Assembly: GCA_903844155.1 (NCBI GenBank)
Contig: CAIMSU010000030.1
Span: 1 to 35,486 of the forward strand
Direction of reading: 5' to 3'
DNA length: 35,486 bases
DNA from: an uncultured Pseudomonadota bacterium
Lineage (GTDB): Bacteria; Myxococcota_A; UBA796; SXON01
Every line of letters begins with the position of its first letter. Within the stretch, counting starts at the first letter, position 1. This document shows positions 16,977-24,340 of this stretch, piece by piece. A model generated the notes under the pieces. That model ran no database searches and was not told the origin of the DNA. It saw only the letters and a list, made by a program, of their open reading frames with translations. The translations under genes and the position numbers were made by a program.

Positions 16977-18002
16977 ATGCGCCTCCTCGTCCCCACCGTT
17001 GTCGCGCCGATGTTCTTCGTGACCGCCGCGTGCGCGTCTACGAAGCCCGTCGACACCGCGCCCATCACCGGGGTTACAGGTGACTCGACGATCACGAGCA
17101 CCGGCGACAGCACGTCCGACAGCCCCACCGACTCGTCGCCCGACTCGGCCAGCGACTCCGCCTGCGCCACCAGCACGTTCTACGCCGACAACGACGGCGA
17201 CGGCTTCGGCAGCGACGCCACCGCCGTCACCGTCTGCGACCAGCCCGCCGGGTACGTCCTCATCGGCGGCGACTGCGACGACGCCAACCCCGACATCCAC
17301 CCGGGCGTGACCGAGATCGAGGGCGACGGCATCGACCAGGACTGCGACGGCTTTGACACCTGCGGCACCGGACCCTGCGTCGCCCTCGGCACCGTCGAAA
17401 ACCCCGCCGAGACCTGCCAGGACCTCTACAATCGCGCTGGCGCCTTGACCGGCGCCTACTGGATCGACCCTGACGGCACCGGCGACATCCCCGTTTTCGA
17501 GGTCTGGTGCGACATGAAGGACGACGGCGGCGGCTGGACCCTCGTGCTCAAGACCGACGCCTCCGCCCCCACTCACTACACGACCGCGGCCGTCAGCCCG
17601 GACGAGCTCTCCAACGACAGCCTCGACACCGTCGCCAAGCTCGACGACGCCGTTGTGGACGCGATCATCGCCACATCCTCCGCCGCAGACGAGGTGCGCG
17701 TCGACGCGACCGGCACCTCCGACACCCTCATCGAGAGCGGCGTGACGTGGGCGATGTACGACAACGGCGCCATCAACCGCGATCTCCTGGGACGGCTGGG
17801 CTCGGAGTCGACGTACTCGACCGGGATCGTCTGCTACGACGGTGACGCGTCCACGAACCCGCCGTGCAGCTACGACCACTGGTGCATCGGCAAGGAAGGC
17901 TCGGAGCACGCCTGCATTCGGCGATGGGGGACGGGCGGCATCTGGATGAACTGGGGGATCTACCCCTCGGGGTACTACCCGGCGAGCGTCTGGGTGAGGT
18001 AG
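16977..18002 (+). CDS. MopE-repeat and fibrinogen-like domain lipoprotein
   Basis: A 341-residue lipoprotein. The lipobox TAAC gives Cys19, then about 40 Asp/Ser/Thr residues. Residues about 66-125 form a MopE-type metal-binding repeat with DNDGDGFG, GGDCDDANPDIHPG and DGIDQDCDG. Residues about 138-341 look like a fibrinogen C-terminal-like domain: NPAETCQDLYNRAG, GAYWIDPDG, VFEVWCDMKDDGGGWTLV. Fibrinogen-like domains bind carbohydrate or protein ligands. The metal repeat probably binds calcium or another divalent ion outside the cell. The function is inferred as surface adhesion or recognition. The downstream small lipoprotein gene starts within ten bases and is probably co-transcribed. Confidence 0.85.
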   Translation: MRLLVPTVVAPMFFVTAACASTKPVDTAPITGVTGDSTITSTGDSTSDSPTDSSPDSASDSACATSTFYADNDGDGFGSDATAVTVCDQPAGYVLIGGDCDDANPDIHPGVTEIEGDGIDQDCDGFDTCGTGPCVALGTVENPAETCQDLYNRAGALTGAYWIDPDGTGDIPVFEVWCDMKDDGGGWTLVLKTDASAPTHYTTAAVSPDELSNDSLDTVAKLDDAVVDAIIATSSAADEVRVDATGTSDTLIESGVTWAMYDNGAINRDLLGRLGSESTYSTGIVCYDGDASTNPPCSYDHWCIGKEGSEHACIRRWGTGGIWMNWGIYPSGYYPASVWVR

Positions 18003-18011
18003 GTGGCCCGG

Positions 18012-18431
18012 ATGCGCCGACCGACCCTCGCCGTCCTCTGCTTGCTTGGCGGGTTCTCCCTGGCGTGCGGCGGCGGCGACAACAACGGCGGGGTCGAACT
18101 GCCGAACCAGATGTCGTCCAACGACCACACGCACGCCGACAAGTTGCTTAAGCCGGGCGAGCAGATCCGGGCGTACTACGATGCGACCATCGCCCTGAAC
18201 GGCAACGAGGCCGCGATGGTCACCGATCAGCGCGTCGTGTACGTGATCGACGGCCGCACGACCGACATCGCGCTCGCGGACGTGACGGCGGTCGACCACA
18301 CGAAGGACAAGCTCACCGGCGATGTCATCGACGTCCACGGTACAGGCGGACAGCGCATGCGCATCGAGATCGCCCCGTTCAACGACGGCGATCTCTTCGT
18401 GCAGATCCTCAAGGAAGCGACCGGCAAATAA
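18012..18431 (+). CDS. Small lipoprotein with PH-like domain
   Basis: A 139-residue lipoprotein. The signal peptide MRRPTLAVLCLLGGFS precedes Cys19 (lipobox SLAC), followed by GGGDNNGG. A GTG at 18003 is the alternative start; ATG 18012 gives a normal basic n-region. Residues about 45-135 resemble a bacterial pleckstrin-homology-like fold: EQIRAYYDATIALNG, AAMVTDQRVVYVIDG, DIALADVTAVDH and LFVQILKEA. Such domains typically bind peptides or surfaces rather than catalyse. The gene follows the fibrinogen-like lipoprotein gene within ten bases. Its stop is three bases from the convergent glycoside hydrolase stop. Confidence 0.65.
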   Translation: MRRPTLAVLCLLGGFSLACGGGDNNGGVELPNQMSSNDHTHADKLLKPGEQIRAYYDATIALNGNEAAMVTDQRVVYVIDGRTTDIALADVTAVDHTKDKLTGDVIDVHGTGGQRMRIEIAPFNDGDLFVQILKEATGK

Positions 18432-18434
18432 CCG

Positions 18435-19802
18435 CTACTGCAACCACGCAGGGCCGGTCGCCGTCTGCCCACCGACCAGCGCCGCACCTGTCCGCAGATC
18501 GCCCCCCACATTCGTCACGGTTCGCGACCCGTCGTACAGCAACACGCTGCCGTCGCGGAGCTTGACCGCGCCGGTGCCGTCGGGCACGCACCCGTTGAGG
18601 TCGTGGGCAGCGAGGAAGGCGGCCAGATGCTGGTAGACCTGCCCGACGGGCTTGATCGTGCGGTTGTCGTCCGCGTCGAGCTGGAAGAGCGAGTGGCCGA
18701 ACATCGGCATCCGCCGCGTGAAGTCGCTCGGTGGCGGGTCGCTGAGCGTGTGCCAGAACATCTTGTCGGCGCCCTCCAGCGCCGTTCGCGCCGCGTCGGT
18801 GACAACCATGCGCGCCTGCGCGGCCTCGTCGATGTCGTCGGTCGTCCCGACGCTCGTCTCCGTCACCCAGACCGGCTTTTGCGGCGCGTAGTAGCGCTCA
18901 TTCCGGATCCCCGCTGCCAGCCGATCGCCGTCGAGGTCGTCGTGGTAGGTGTGAACCGAGACGATGTCGATCGCGTCGAGCACGCCGTGGACGGTGACGA
19001 AGTCCCGAAAGTACGCCGCGCCTAGCGTGCTGTGGGGTCGGTACAGCCCGCCGTTCAGCACCTTCGCGGTTGGCGATGCAGCCTTGATCGCCTTCGCAGA
19101 CGCGAGGAACACCTGCGCGTACTCGGCCGGCGTGCAGAACGTCTTCGGGTCGTAGTCGGCCGAAGCGCCCTTCCCGACGAGCGAGTTTTTCAGGTCGGGC
19201 TCGTTGTCCACCTCCCAGTACCGCACCCCGCGCAGCAGCCCGGGCATGTCGCCGACCCCGTCGCCATCGTAGCGCTCGACGACGGCGGTCACATAGGCGG
19301 CGTACGCGGCCATGTCCGCGGGGACGTAGGCCTGCGCGTACTTGGCGGTGTCGTTGCCCGGCCAGGGGCTGACCATCAACACGGGCTCGAGTCCGGCGGC
19401 CTCGACGGCGGTGACCCACGCGTCCGCGGCTCCGAGCGCCCCGGGGTTCTGCTGGAGCGCCCACGCGCTGATCGCCGGGTAGTTGCCGGTGTGCCCGCGC
19501 ACGAGGCGCGCGCCGACGGAGGCAGCGAGCTGCGCCGAGGCGGTCAGGCGCAGGGCCTGGTCGCTCGCGGGCATGGTGAGCGCCAGCCGCTGCGGGACCG
19601 AGACAGCCTCGTTGATGCCGAGCGCGAACGGGCTCTCGAACGGGGGCGCAGGCAGCGGTGCAGGCGCGAGCGACGCCTCCGCTGGTCGCGCGTCCGGGCG
19701 TGGCGGGCGACCGGCCGGGGCGGCTTGCGTGTGGCAGGACGGGAAGAGACTGCTGCAACCAACGAGGAGGGCGGGCATCAGCAGCGCACCCGCAGCCCTC
19801 AC
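18435..19802 (-). CDS. Lipoprotein glycoside hydrolase (GH39/GH5-like TIM barrel)
   Basis: A 455-residue lipoprotein. GTG 19802 overlaps the previous stop as GTGA and opens a signal peptide ending in LVGC (Cys16), which decides the start. A Pro/Ala linker leads to a (beta/alpha)8 barrel at about 55-390. The acid/base Glu lies in YWEVDNEPD (E201) and the nucleophile Glu in VWVTETSVG (E315), the usual clan GH-A pair. Other barrel strands are ARLVRGH, PVLMVSPW and IDIVSVHTYHDD. The overall form recalls GH39 xylosidases or GH5-like enzymes; substrate specificity is not predictable. Coupling to the XRE-SspB gene suggests co-expression. Confidence 0.8.
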   Translation of the reverse strand: MRAAGALLMPALLVGCSSLFPSCHTQAAPAGRPPRPDARPAEASLAPAPLPAPPFESPFALGINEAVSVPQRLALTMPASDQALRLTASAQLAASVGARLVRGHTGNYPAISAWALQQNPGALGAADAWVTAVEAAGLEPVLMVSPWPGNDTAKYAQAYVPADMAAYAAYVTAVVERYDGDGVGDMPGLLRGVRYWEVDNEPDLKNSLVGKGASADYDPKTFCTPAEYAQVFLASAKAIKAASPTAKVLNGGLYRPHSTLGAAYFRDFVTVHGVLDAIDIVSVHTYHDDLDGDRLAAGIRNERYYAPQKPVWVTETSVGTTDDIDEAAQARMVVTDAARTALEGADKMFWHTLSDPPPSDFTRRMPMFGHSLFQLDADDNRTIKPVGQVYQHLAAFLAAHDLNGCVPDGTGAVKLRDGSVLLYDGSRTVTNVGGDLRTGAALVGGQTATGPAWLQ

Positions 19803-20458
19803 TTGATCACCCGGAGAAAGGGCTTCCCTGCGGGTTTTGGGGGCTCGGGTGGTGGCGCGACGACGGGAGCCTCGACCGGCAGGACGAAGTGGACCTGGCG
19901 GAAGGCGGTCCAGGGGAATGTGCACGTATACAAGCGGTCAAACGAGAGGACGCACTCAAAGGCGTCGTCCCCGAACCGTGGCTTGTAGTGGCGATGAAGT
20001 CGGGCCTCCAGGCGGATCGGGAGGTGCTCCTTGAATCGGCCGAGGACGGCAGCGGGCACGCCCGAATCGCCGAGCTGCGTCGAGTCCAGCATGAGCATCA
20101 CGTCGATGCCGAGCGCAAAGGCAAGGCCAACCACCTGTTTCGGCAGGTTCCCCTCGGGGTCGGGGGCGTCGTCGTCGTCGGAGTCGTCGTCGGGTGTGTC
20201 GATGGTGAGCGGCGGGCGCTGCTCGGTGGGTGCCGAAAACGGGGCGGTGCCGGCCAGGCCGATGCCGTCCTTGCCGAACCCCAGGGCGTCCGAGAGGAGG
20301 ACGAGGTCGTCGACGGTCATGGCCTCGGTGCCGGCGAGGCGGCGTTTGAGGATGGAGCGGTCGATGCCGGTGGCCTCGGAGAGGGCCTGGGTCGTCAGGG
20401 CGCGGCGGCGAACCTCGTCACGCAGGAAGCCGAGGAGGGGGTCTGAGGGGCGGGACAT
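19799..20458 (-). CDS. XRE-family HTH fused to SspB-like ClpX adaptor
   Basis: A 219-residue protein from ATG 20458. Residues 10-60 form an XRE-type helix-turn-helix (core TTQALSEATGIDRSILKRR). An Asp-rich linker spans 80-105. Residues about 108-195 resemble the SspB substrate-binding fold: GVPAAVLGRFKEHLPIRLEA, DAFECVLSFDRLYTCTFPW. The C-terminal end, after a Pro linker, is AGKPFLRVIK. It closely matches the ClpX-binding module at the end of E. coli SspB, GGRPALRVVK (recalled from memory). The protein may deliver substrates to ClpXP while bound to DNA, or use its HTH for autoregulation; both are inference. The stop overlaps the start of the glycoside hydrolase gene, and a 14-bp inverted repeat lies upstream. 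Confidence 0.78.
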   Translation of the reverse strand: MSRPSDPLLGFLRDEVRRRALTTQALSEATGIDRSILKRRLAGTEAMTVDDLVLLSDALGFGKDGIGLAGTAPFSAPTEQRPPLTIDTPDDDSDDDDAPDPEGNLPKQVVGLAFALGIDVMLMLDSTQLGDSGVPAAVLGRFKEHLPIRLEARLHRHYKPRFGDDAFECVLSFDRLYTCTFPWTAFRQVHFVLPVEAPVVAPPPEPPKPAGKPFLRVIK

Positions 20459-20485
20459 GTGGCCGGGCGATAACCCCTCCGGGCC

Positions 20486-20566
20486 GGGGGGCCATTGCTG
20501 GCGCTCGGCAAACGAACAACTCGTAAGTGCCCGAAAGTTCGCGATTGGGGAGAGCAATGGCCCCCC
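20486..20566. promoter_or_regulatory. Perfect 14-bp inverted repeat upstream of the XRE-SspB gene
   Basis: GGGGGGCCATTGCT (20486-20499) is exactly repeated in inverse orientation as AGCAATGGCCCCCC (20553-20566), separated by 53 bases. The site begins 28 bases upstream of ATG 20458. A weaker symmetric pair, CGAAC and GTTCG, lies inside. It could be an operator, a protein-bound loop, or a tiny mobile repeat; no flanking target duplication is visible. Confidence 0.6.
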
Positions 20567-20611
20567 GCCGAGCTGTTCCGCGCACGAACCGTGACGGACG
20601 GCGTCTTCGCC

Positions 20612-20638
20612 GGCTGGCGGGGTTCGTGGCCTTGGAAC
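20612..20638 (+). repeat. Dispersed repeat, copy 1
   Basis: These 27 bases are identical, in reverse orientation, to 35460-35486 at the window's right edge. Similarity continues for about 25 further bases after a short mismatch, and a second block GAGCGCCAGGATCGGCGGC at 20677-20695 matches 35283-35301 with one difference. Both copies lie next to poor coding sequence. No transposase is visible; the nature of the element is unknown. Confidence 0.7.
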
Positions 20639-20723
20639 GGCGAAAAATCAACGCCGAGCCGGGCGCGAGCGGTAGCGAGCGCCAGGATCGGCGGCGACCG
20701 GGCTGGGGCGCAACGTGGCAAAC

Positions 20724-20740
20724 GCTCACGCCTTGCGAGC
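20724..20740 (-). terminator. Weak hairpin overlapping the repeat-protein stop
   Basis: On the minus strand GCTCGC pairs with GTGAGC (one G-T pair) around a 5-base loop, with the stop codon of the repeat protein inside the stem. A short GTTTG follows. The organisation resembles the stronger hairpin at 25338-25371. It would end the spike-gene unit. Confidence 0.3.
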
Positions 20741-22456
20741 GGACTCGATGACCTTGTCGAGCGACACGTCGGAGCCGGGAAGGCCGGTCCCGGCGGCCGG
20801 TTCGCCTGAATCCGCGGTGGCGGACGCGTGCTCTTTCCCGAGCGTGCCGGCGTCTGGGCGCGCGGCTCCCACCCCGCCCGCCGGGTGCGAGGGTGCGCTG
20901 GTCGCGCCGCCGTGCGAGCTCGGGTGGTTCTCCATGGTGAGGTGGTCGGGCGCGGGGCTCGTGGCGGGCGCGTTCGTGGTCCCAAAGCCGCCCCCCCGTC
21001 CGGGATCACCCAGGCCCGGATTCGAGCCGCCTCCCGACGGAGCGCCCGAACCGGATTCGGACGTCGTCCCGGACCCCGACGACGTCGACCCCGACGACGT
21101 CGACCCCGACGACGTCGACCCTGACGACGTCGACCCCGACGACGAGGGGCCGCCCATGCCGCTCCCCGACGACGTGCCGCTGTGCGACGGTCCCGAGCCT
21201 GCCGACGGCGCTCCGGTCCCGCCCGAGGAAGACGGGCCGCCGGACCCGCTCCCCGATGTCCCGCTCGAGCCGCTCCCGGAGGTCCCGCTCGAGCCGCTCC
21301 CGGAGGTCCCGCTCGAGCCGCTCCCGGAGGTCCCACTCGAGCCGCTCCCCGATCCGCTCGACGAGGAGTGTCCGCCTCCATCGGGCGTGATCGTCCCGCC
21401 GCCATGCACGTGGGTCGACGGGGCTGCGTCGGGCGACGGCGCCGTGCCCCCACCGCTGGTCGTGCCACTGGACGTACCGTGGGACGGCCCCGAACCCGAA
21501 CCGCTCGACGGTGCTGACGAGGAGCCACCGTGGGACGGCCCCGATCCCGAGCCGCTCGAGGGCCCTGCCGACGACCCACCGTGCGACGGCCCCGAACCCG
21601 ACCCGCTCGACGGCCCCGCCGACGACCCGCCGTGCGACGGCCCCGATCCCGAGCCGCTCGAGGGCCCTGGGGTGGGAGAGCCGCCGTGCGACGGCCCGCT
21701 GCCCGACCCGCTCGACGGCCCCGCCGAGGACCCGCCGTGCGACGGCCCCGATCCCGAGCCGCTCGAGGGCCCTGGGGTGGGAGAGCCGCCGTGCGACGGC
21801 CCGCTGCCCGACCCGCTCGACGGACCGGCGCCCGATCCGCCGTGCGAAGGCCCGGATCCCGAGCCGCTGGACGGTCCCGCGCCCGACCCGCCGTGGGCTG
21901 GTCCGCCGCTCGGACCGCTCGTCCGATCGCTGCCCGCCCCGGATCCGCCCCCCGTGCCGGATCCGAACCCGAAGTCGAGCCCGCCTGCCGCCACGTCCCC
22001 GGAGACGCCGCCGAGGCCCGCGGAGATGCTCGCACTGAAGTCGTCGCCGATCCCAAGGTCGGCCGTGAGCCCACCGGCGCCGAGGCTGGCGTTCAGGTCG
22101 ACACCGAGCGCATCCGAGAGCGCCCCGGTAGCGTCCCCAAGCGCGTCGGAGAGCGCCCCGGTGACGTCCCCGATCGCCCCGCTCACCGCATCGGCAACGC
22201 TGGAAAGCGCGCTCCCGACGGCGTCCTCAGCGGCGCTGAGCGCGTTCCCGAGGTCGGCAGTCACAGCCGCGGCCGCCGCAGTCGTTGCCGCCACGGCAGT
22301 CGCCGCTACCTCTGCTGCTGCGCCCGCGGCGCCGGCCGCCGCTGCCGATGACATGCCGCTGCTCGATGTTGGCGGCGGAGTAGCCGCGGCAGGCGCGGCT
22401 GCCGTCACGATCTTCGGCGGGTGTTTGTGGGTGGGCGTGGGGAGGGCGGTCGCCAT
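20726..22456 (-). CDS. HxH-motif protein with Gly/Ser/Pro/His repeat tail
   Basis: A 576-residue protein belonging to the spike cluster. The N-terminus contains PTHKHPP (residues 8-14), the same motif as in the gene before it. An Ala-rich part follows (about 15-70), then helical heptad-like repeats such as GALSDALGDATGALSDALG near 100, and a Gly-rich beta-like part (about 115-180). About 350 residues are repeats built on SGSGPSHGG with units of 17-18 residues, then GSTSS and SGTSGSGS arrays. The last 40 residues (SDVSLDKVIESARKA at the end) are less repetitive. There is no OB-fold. The plus strand is also open for a long distance here; the minus strand is preferred from its neighbours and its shared motif. 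It starts 15 bases after the preceding stop. Confidence 0.68.
   Translation of the reverse strand: MATALPTPTHKHPPKIVTAAAPAAATPPPTSSSGMSSAAAAGAAGAAAEVAATAVAATTAAAAAVTADLGNALSAAEDAVGSALSSVADAVSGAIGDVTGALSDALGDATGALSDALGVDLNASLGAGGLTADLGIGDDFSASISAGLGGVSGDVAAGGLDFGFGSGTGGGSGAGSDRTSGPSGGPAHGGSGAGPSSGSGSGPSHGGSGAGPSSGSGSGPSHGGSPTPGPSSGSGSGPSHGGSSAGPSSGSGSGPSHGGSPTPGPSSGSGSGPSHGGSSAGPSSGSGSGPSHGGSSAGPSSGSGSGPSHGGSSSAPSSGSGSGPSHGTSSGTTSGGGTAPSPDAAPSTHVHGGGTITPDGGGHSSSSGSGSGSSGTSGSGSSGTSGSGSSGTSGSGSSGTSGSGSGGPSSSGGTGAPSAGSGPSHSGTSSGSGMGGPSSSGSTSSGSTSSGSTSSGSTSSGSGTTSESGSGAPSGGGSNPGLGDPGRGGGFGTTNAPATSPAPDHLTMENHPSSHGGATSAPSHPAGGVGAARPDAGTLGKEHASATADSGEPAAGTGLPGSDVSLDKVIESARKA
21078..21140. repeat. 15-bp tandem array
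   Basis: GACGACGTCGACCCC recurs at 21078, 21093, 21108 and 21123 with one substitution, and a partial unit follows. It encodes GSTSS-type repeats of the minus-strand protein. Slipped-strand length change is plausible. Confidence 0.85.
21260..21350. repeat. 24-bp tandem array
   Basis: About four copies of a 24-bp unit, readable as GAGCCGCTCCCGGAGGTCCC plus four bases (CGCT), repeat with few changes. On the minus strand they encode SGTSGSGS-type repeats. Confidence 0.8.
21483..21900. repeat. 51/54-bp tandem array with 105-bp duplication
   Basis: GACGGC-type unit starts are seen at 21483, 21534, 21585, 21636, 21690, 21741, 21795 and a degenerate one at 21846. The spacing is 51 or 54 bases. The pair 21636-21740 is nearly repeated by 21741-21845, a 105-bp tandem duplication. 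Each unit encodes 17-18 residues around GSGPSHGG. Confidence 0.85.
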
Positions 22457-22471
22457 CGTTGTGTCCTCGGC

Positions 22472-24286
22472 CTATTCGGCTTCGCGGGTCTTCGGCTTCG
22501 GGCCTGGCATTGCGCCGTCCGCCGGCGGAGGTGCGGCGTGATGTTCGCCGCCCATCGGCGTGCCTGCCGCTGTGGCGTCGGGGGTCGGGGCAGCTCCGGC
22601 GCCGGCTGCGTGCGCGCTACCACCCGAATCCGCCTCACGGTGATGCGCGCCCCCGGTAGATTCAGCGCCTTCGTGGCTGGGTCCGGTCCCGTGATGCGCG
22701 CCGCCGGTGGATTCGCTGCCGCCGTGGCTGGGTCCGGTCCCGTGATGCGCGCCGCCGGTAGATTCAGCGCCTTCGTGGCTGGGTCCCGTACCGTGATGCG
22801 CGCCCCCGGTGGATTCGCTGCCGCCGTGGCTGGGTCCGGTCCCGTGATGAGCGCCGCCGGTGGATTCACTGCCGCCGTGGCTGGGCCCCGTACCGTGATG
22901 AGCGCCGCCCGTGGATTCACTGCCGCCGTGGCTGGGTCCGGAGCCCGAGTGGCTTCCGCTGCTCGACTCGCTGCCGCCGTGGCTCGCGCCCGATCCGCTG
23001 GGGCCCCCGCCGCCCGACGATCCGCCGCCGGAGTGCGCGCCGCCGCCACCTGACGAGCCTCCACCGGAAGATCCGCCGCCCGAGTGCGTCCCACCGCCTG
23101 ACGATCCGCCGCCCGAGTGCGTCCCACCGCCTGACGATCCGCCGCCCGAGTGCGTTCCACCGCCTGACGATCCGCCGCCCGAGTGCGTTCCAACGCCGCT
23201 GCTTGCACCGCCGAACCCGCCGCTTTCGTTGAACCCACCCACCGACAGGCTCCCGCGCCCGCTCAAGTTGCCGTTCTCCAGGTTCACCGAACCGCCGCCG
23301 AACGGCGTGTTGAGACCGCCGGTGGCCGAGAGCCCGTTCGGCCCGACGCTCAGGCCACCGCTGAACCCGCCGAGGCTGCCGGAAGCCGTGATCCCGTTCG
23401 GGCCGACCTCAAACCCCGAGTCCCCGGAGCCCGCCATTCCCCCGCTCCCGCCGCCCGCGCCCGACCCCGCGCCGCCACCGGAAGCGCTGTCCCCGCCTGC
23501 GCCGCCGTCCGCCGCGCCGCCACCGGAACCCCCACCACCGCCACCACCGCTCGTCGTCGCGCCCTGTTGCGAGTCCGTGGCCGTGCGACTGCCCTTTCCG
23601 CTCGGCGGGTGCTTGTGCGTAGGCGTTGCCTTTGCGGGCGTTGCGGGTGGGGGAGGTGCGGTGTTGATGTCAATTCGCGTGTCGCTATGCCAGGTCTGCG
23701 TGTCACCCGTCCAGTTGCAGGACTGCGTCGCCTCGATGCACACCGTCATCGTCGCGCCAATGTCGATGCTGTTGGAGGCATCGAGCGAGAAGTCCTTGCA
23801 CTTCCAGCTCATCGTCTCCTTGGCCTCGTGGATGATGTCCTTCTGCACGGTGACCGTCAGCACCTTGTTGGCCGCGTGGATCTCCATGTAGATCGCGTTG
23901 TTGTCGGTCGTGGAGATGATCTCGATACGCTCGGCGCCCGGCGTGTCGTCAAAATCCACCCAGTGCGAGTTTCGCGACCAGAATCGCCGATGATCGTCGT
24001 TCCCATCCTCATTCGCGTAGGGGTCCGGCGTGTCATCCCCACCGTTGTACAGCGCGCCGAGGCAGTACGGCGAATTCGTCCGGTACGCAAAGCCGATCAG
24101 CACCTCCGTGCCGATCTCGGGGAGCATCACCAACCCGCGCGACGTGCCCGCCATCGGCACCATCATCCGGATCCAGTACGACTCCGGGTTGTCCTCATGG
24201 TCGACCGGGTACTTGACCTTGACCCGCGCCATCTTGTCCGGGTCGACGTTGTCGATGACCAGTCCAGTTACAACGCCGTTCATCAT
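22472..24286 (-). CDS. gp5/gpV-like spike protein with HxH motif and repeat tail
   Basis: A 604-residue protein. Residues 1-90 form the OB-fold of phage baseplate protein V/VgrG (NGVVTGLVIDNVDPDKMARV, YWIRMMVPMAG, LPEIGTEVLIGF, LGALYNGGDD). A beta-helix-like needle (about 118-208) has ERIEIIS, KDIIHEAKETMSW, KDFSLDASNSI and ATMTVC. TPTHKHPP (221-228) then recalls the iron-binding HxH of phage spike tips. The rest is a Gly-rich part with GPNGITASGS and GPNGLSATGG, four 11-residue GGGTHSGGGSS units and six 17-residue GTGPSHGGSESTGGAHH units. There is no gp27-like domain. Two adjacent ATGs give starts at 24286 or 24283. It is clearly paralogous to the gene before it. Confidence 0.82.
   Translation of the reverse strand: MMNGVVTGLVIDNVDPDKMARVKVKYPVDHEDNPESYWIRMMVPMAGTSRGLVMLPEIGTEVLIGFAYRTNSPYCLGALYNGGDDTPDPYANEDGNDDHRRFWSRNSHWVDFDDTPGAERIEIISTTDNNAIYMEIHAANKVLTVTVQKDIIHEAKETMSWKCKDFSLDASNSIDIGATMTVCIEATQSCNWTGDTQTWHSDTRIDINTAPPPPATPAKATPTHKHPPSGKGSRTATDSQQGATTSGGGGGGGSGGGAADGGAGGDSASGGGAGSGAGGGSGGMAGSGDSGFEVGPNGITASGSLGGFSGGLSVGPNGLSATGGLNTPFGGGSVNLENGNLSGRGSLSVGGFNESGGFGGASSGVGTHSGGGSSGGGTHSGGGSSGGGTHSGGGSSGGGTHSGGGSSGGGSSGGGGAHSGGGSSGGGGPSGSGASHGGSESSSGSHSGSGPSHGGSESTGGAHHGTGPSHGGSESTGGAHHGTGPSHGGSESTGGAHHGTGPSHEGAESTGGAHHGTGPSHGGSESTGGAHHGTGPSHEGAESTGGAHHREADSGGSAHAAGAGAAPTPDATAAGTPMGGEHHAAPPPADGAMPGPKPKTREAE
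22641..22946. repeat. Six 51-bp tandem repeats of two subtypes
   Basis: Units begin at 22641, 22692, 22743, 22794, 22845 and 22896, exactly 51 bases apart. Two subtypes differ in the middle (AGATTCAGCGCCTTC versus GGATTCGCTGCCGCC). Their order is A, B, A, B, B, B. They encode GTGPSHEGAESTGGAHH or GTGPSHGGSESTGGAHH. Confidence 0.9.
23070..23191. repeat. 33-bp tandem array
   Basis: Units begin at 23070, 23103, 23136 and 23169 (last partial) with one or two changes. Each encodes eleven residues, GGGTHSGGGSS, on the minus strand. Confidence 0.88.
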
Positions 24287-24340
24287 CGAGGCACCCGAGG
24301 CTTGAGGTAGAGCGTTCGGCGCCGCCAGCGCCCGCGACCG

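Noticed and set aside
20486-20566. Insertion sequence bounded by the 14-bp inverted repeat
   Set aside because: The interval is 81 bases, encodes nothing and has no visible target duplication, so an operator is at least as likely.
20715-22541. Long plus-strand frame antisense to the repeat protein, rich in DGPDPEPL units
   Set aside because: The minus strand carries the shared PTHKHPP motif, follows its neighbour by 15 bases and fits the cluster. The plus frame is open only because the repeats lack stops in GC-rich DNA.
21078-23191. CRISPR-like regular repeats
   Set aside because: Units are directly adjacent without unique spacers, keep a multiple of three, and encode protein repeats. No cas gene is present.
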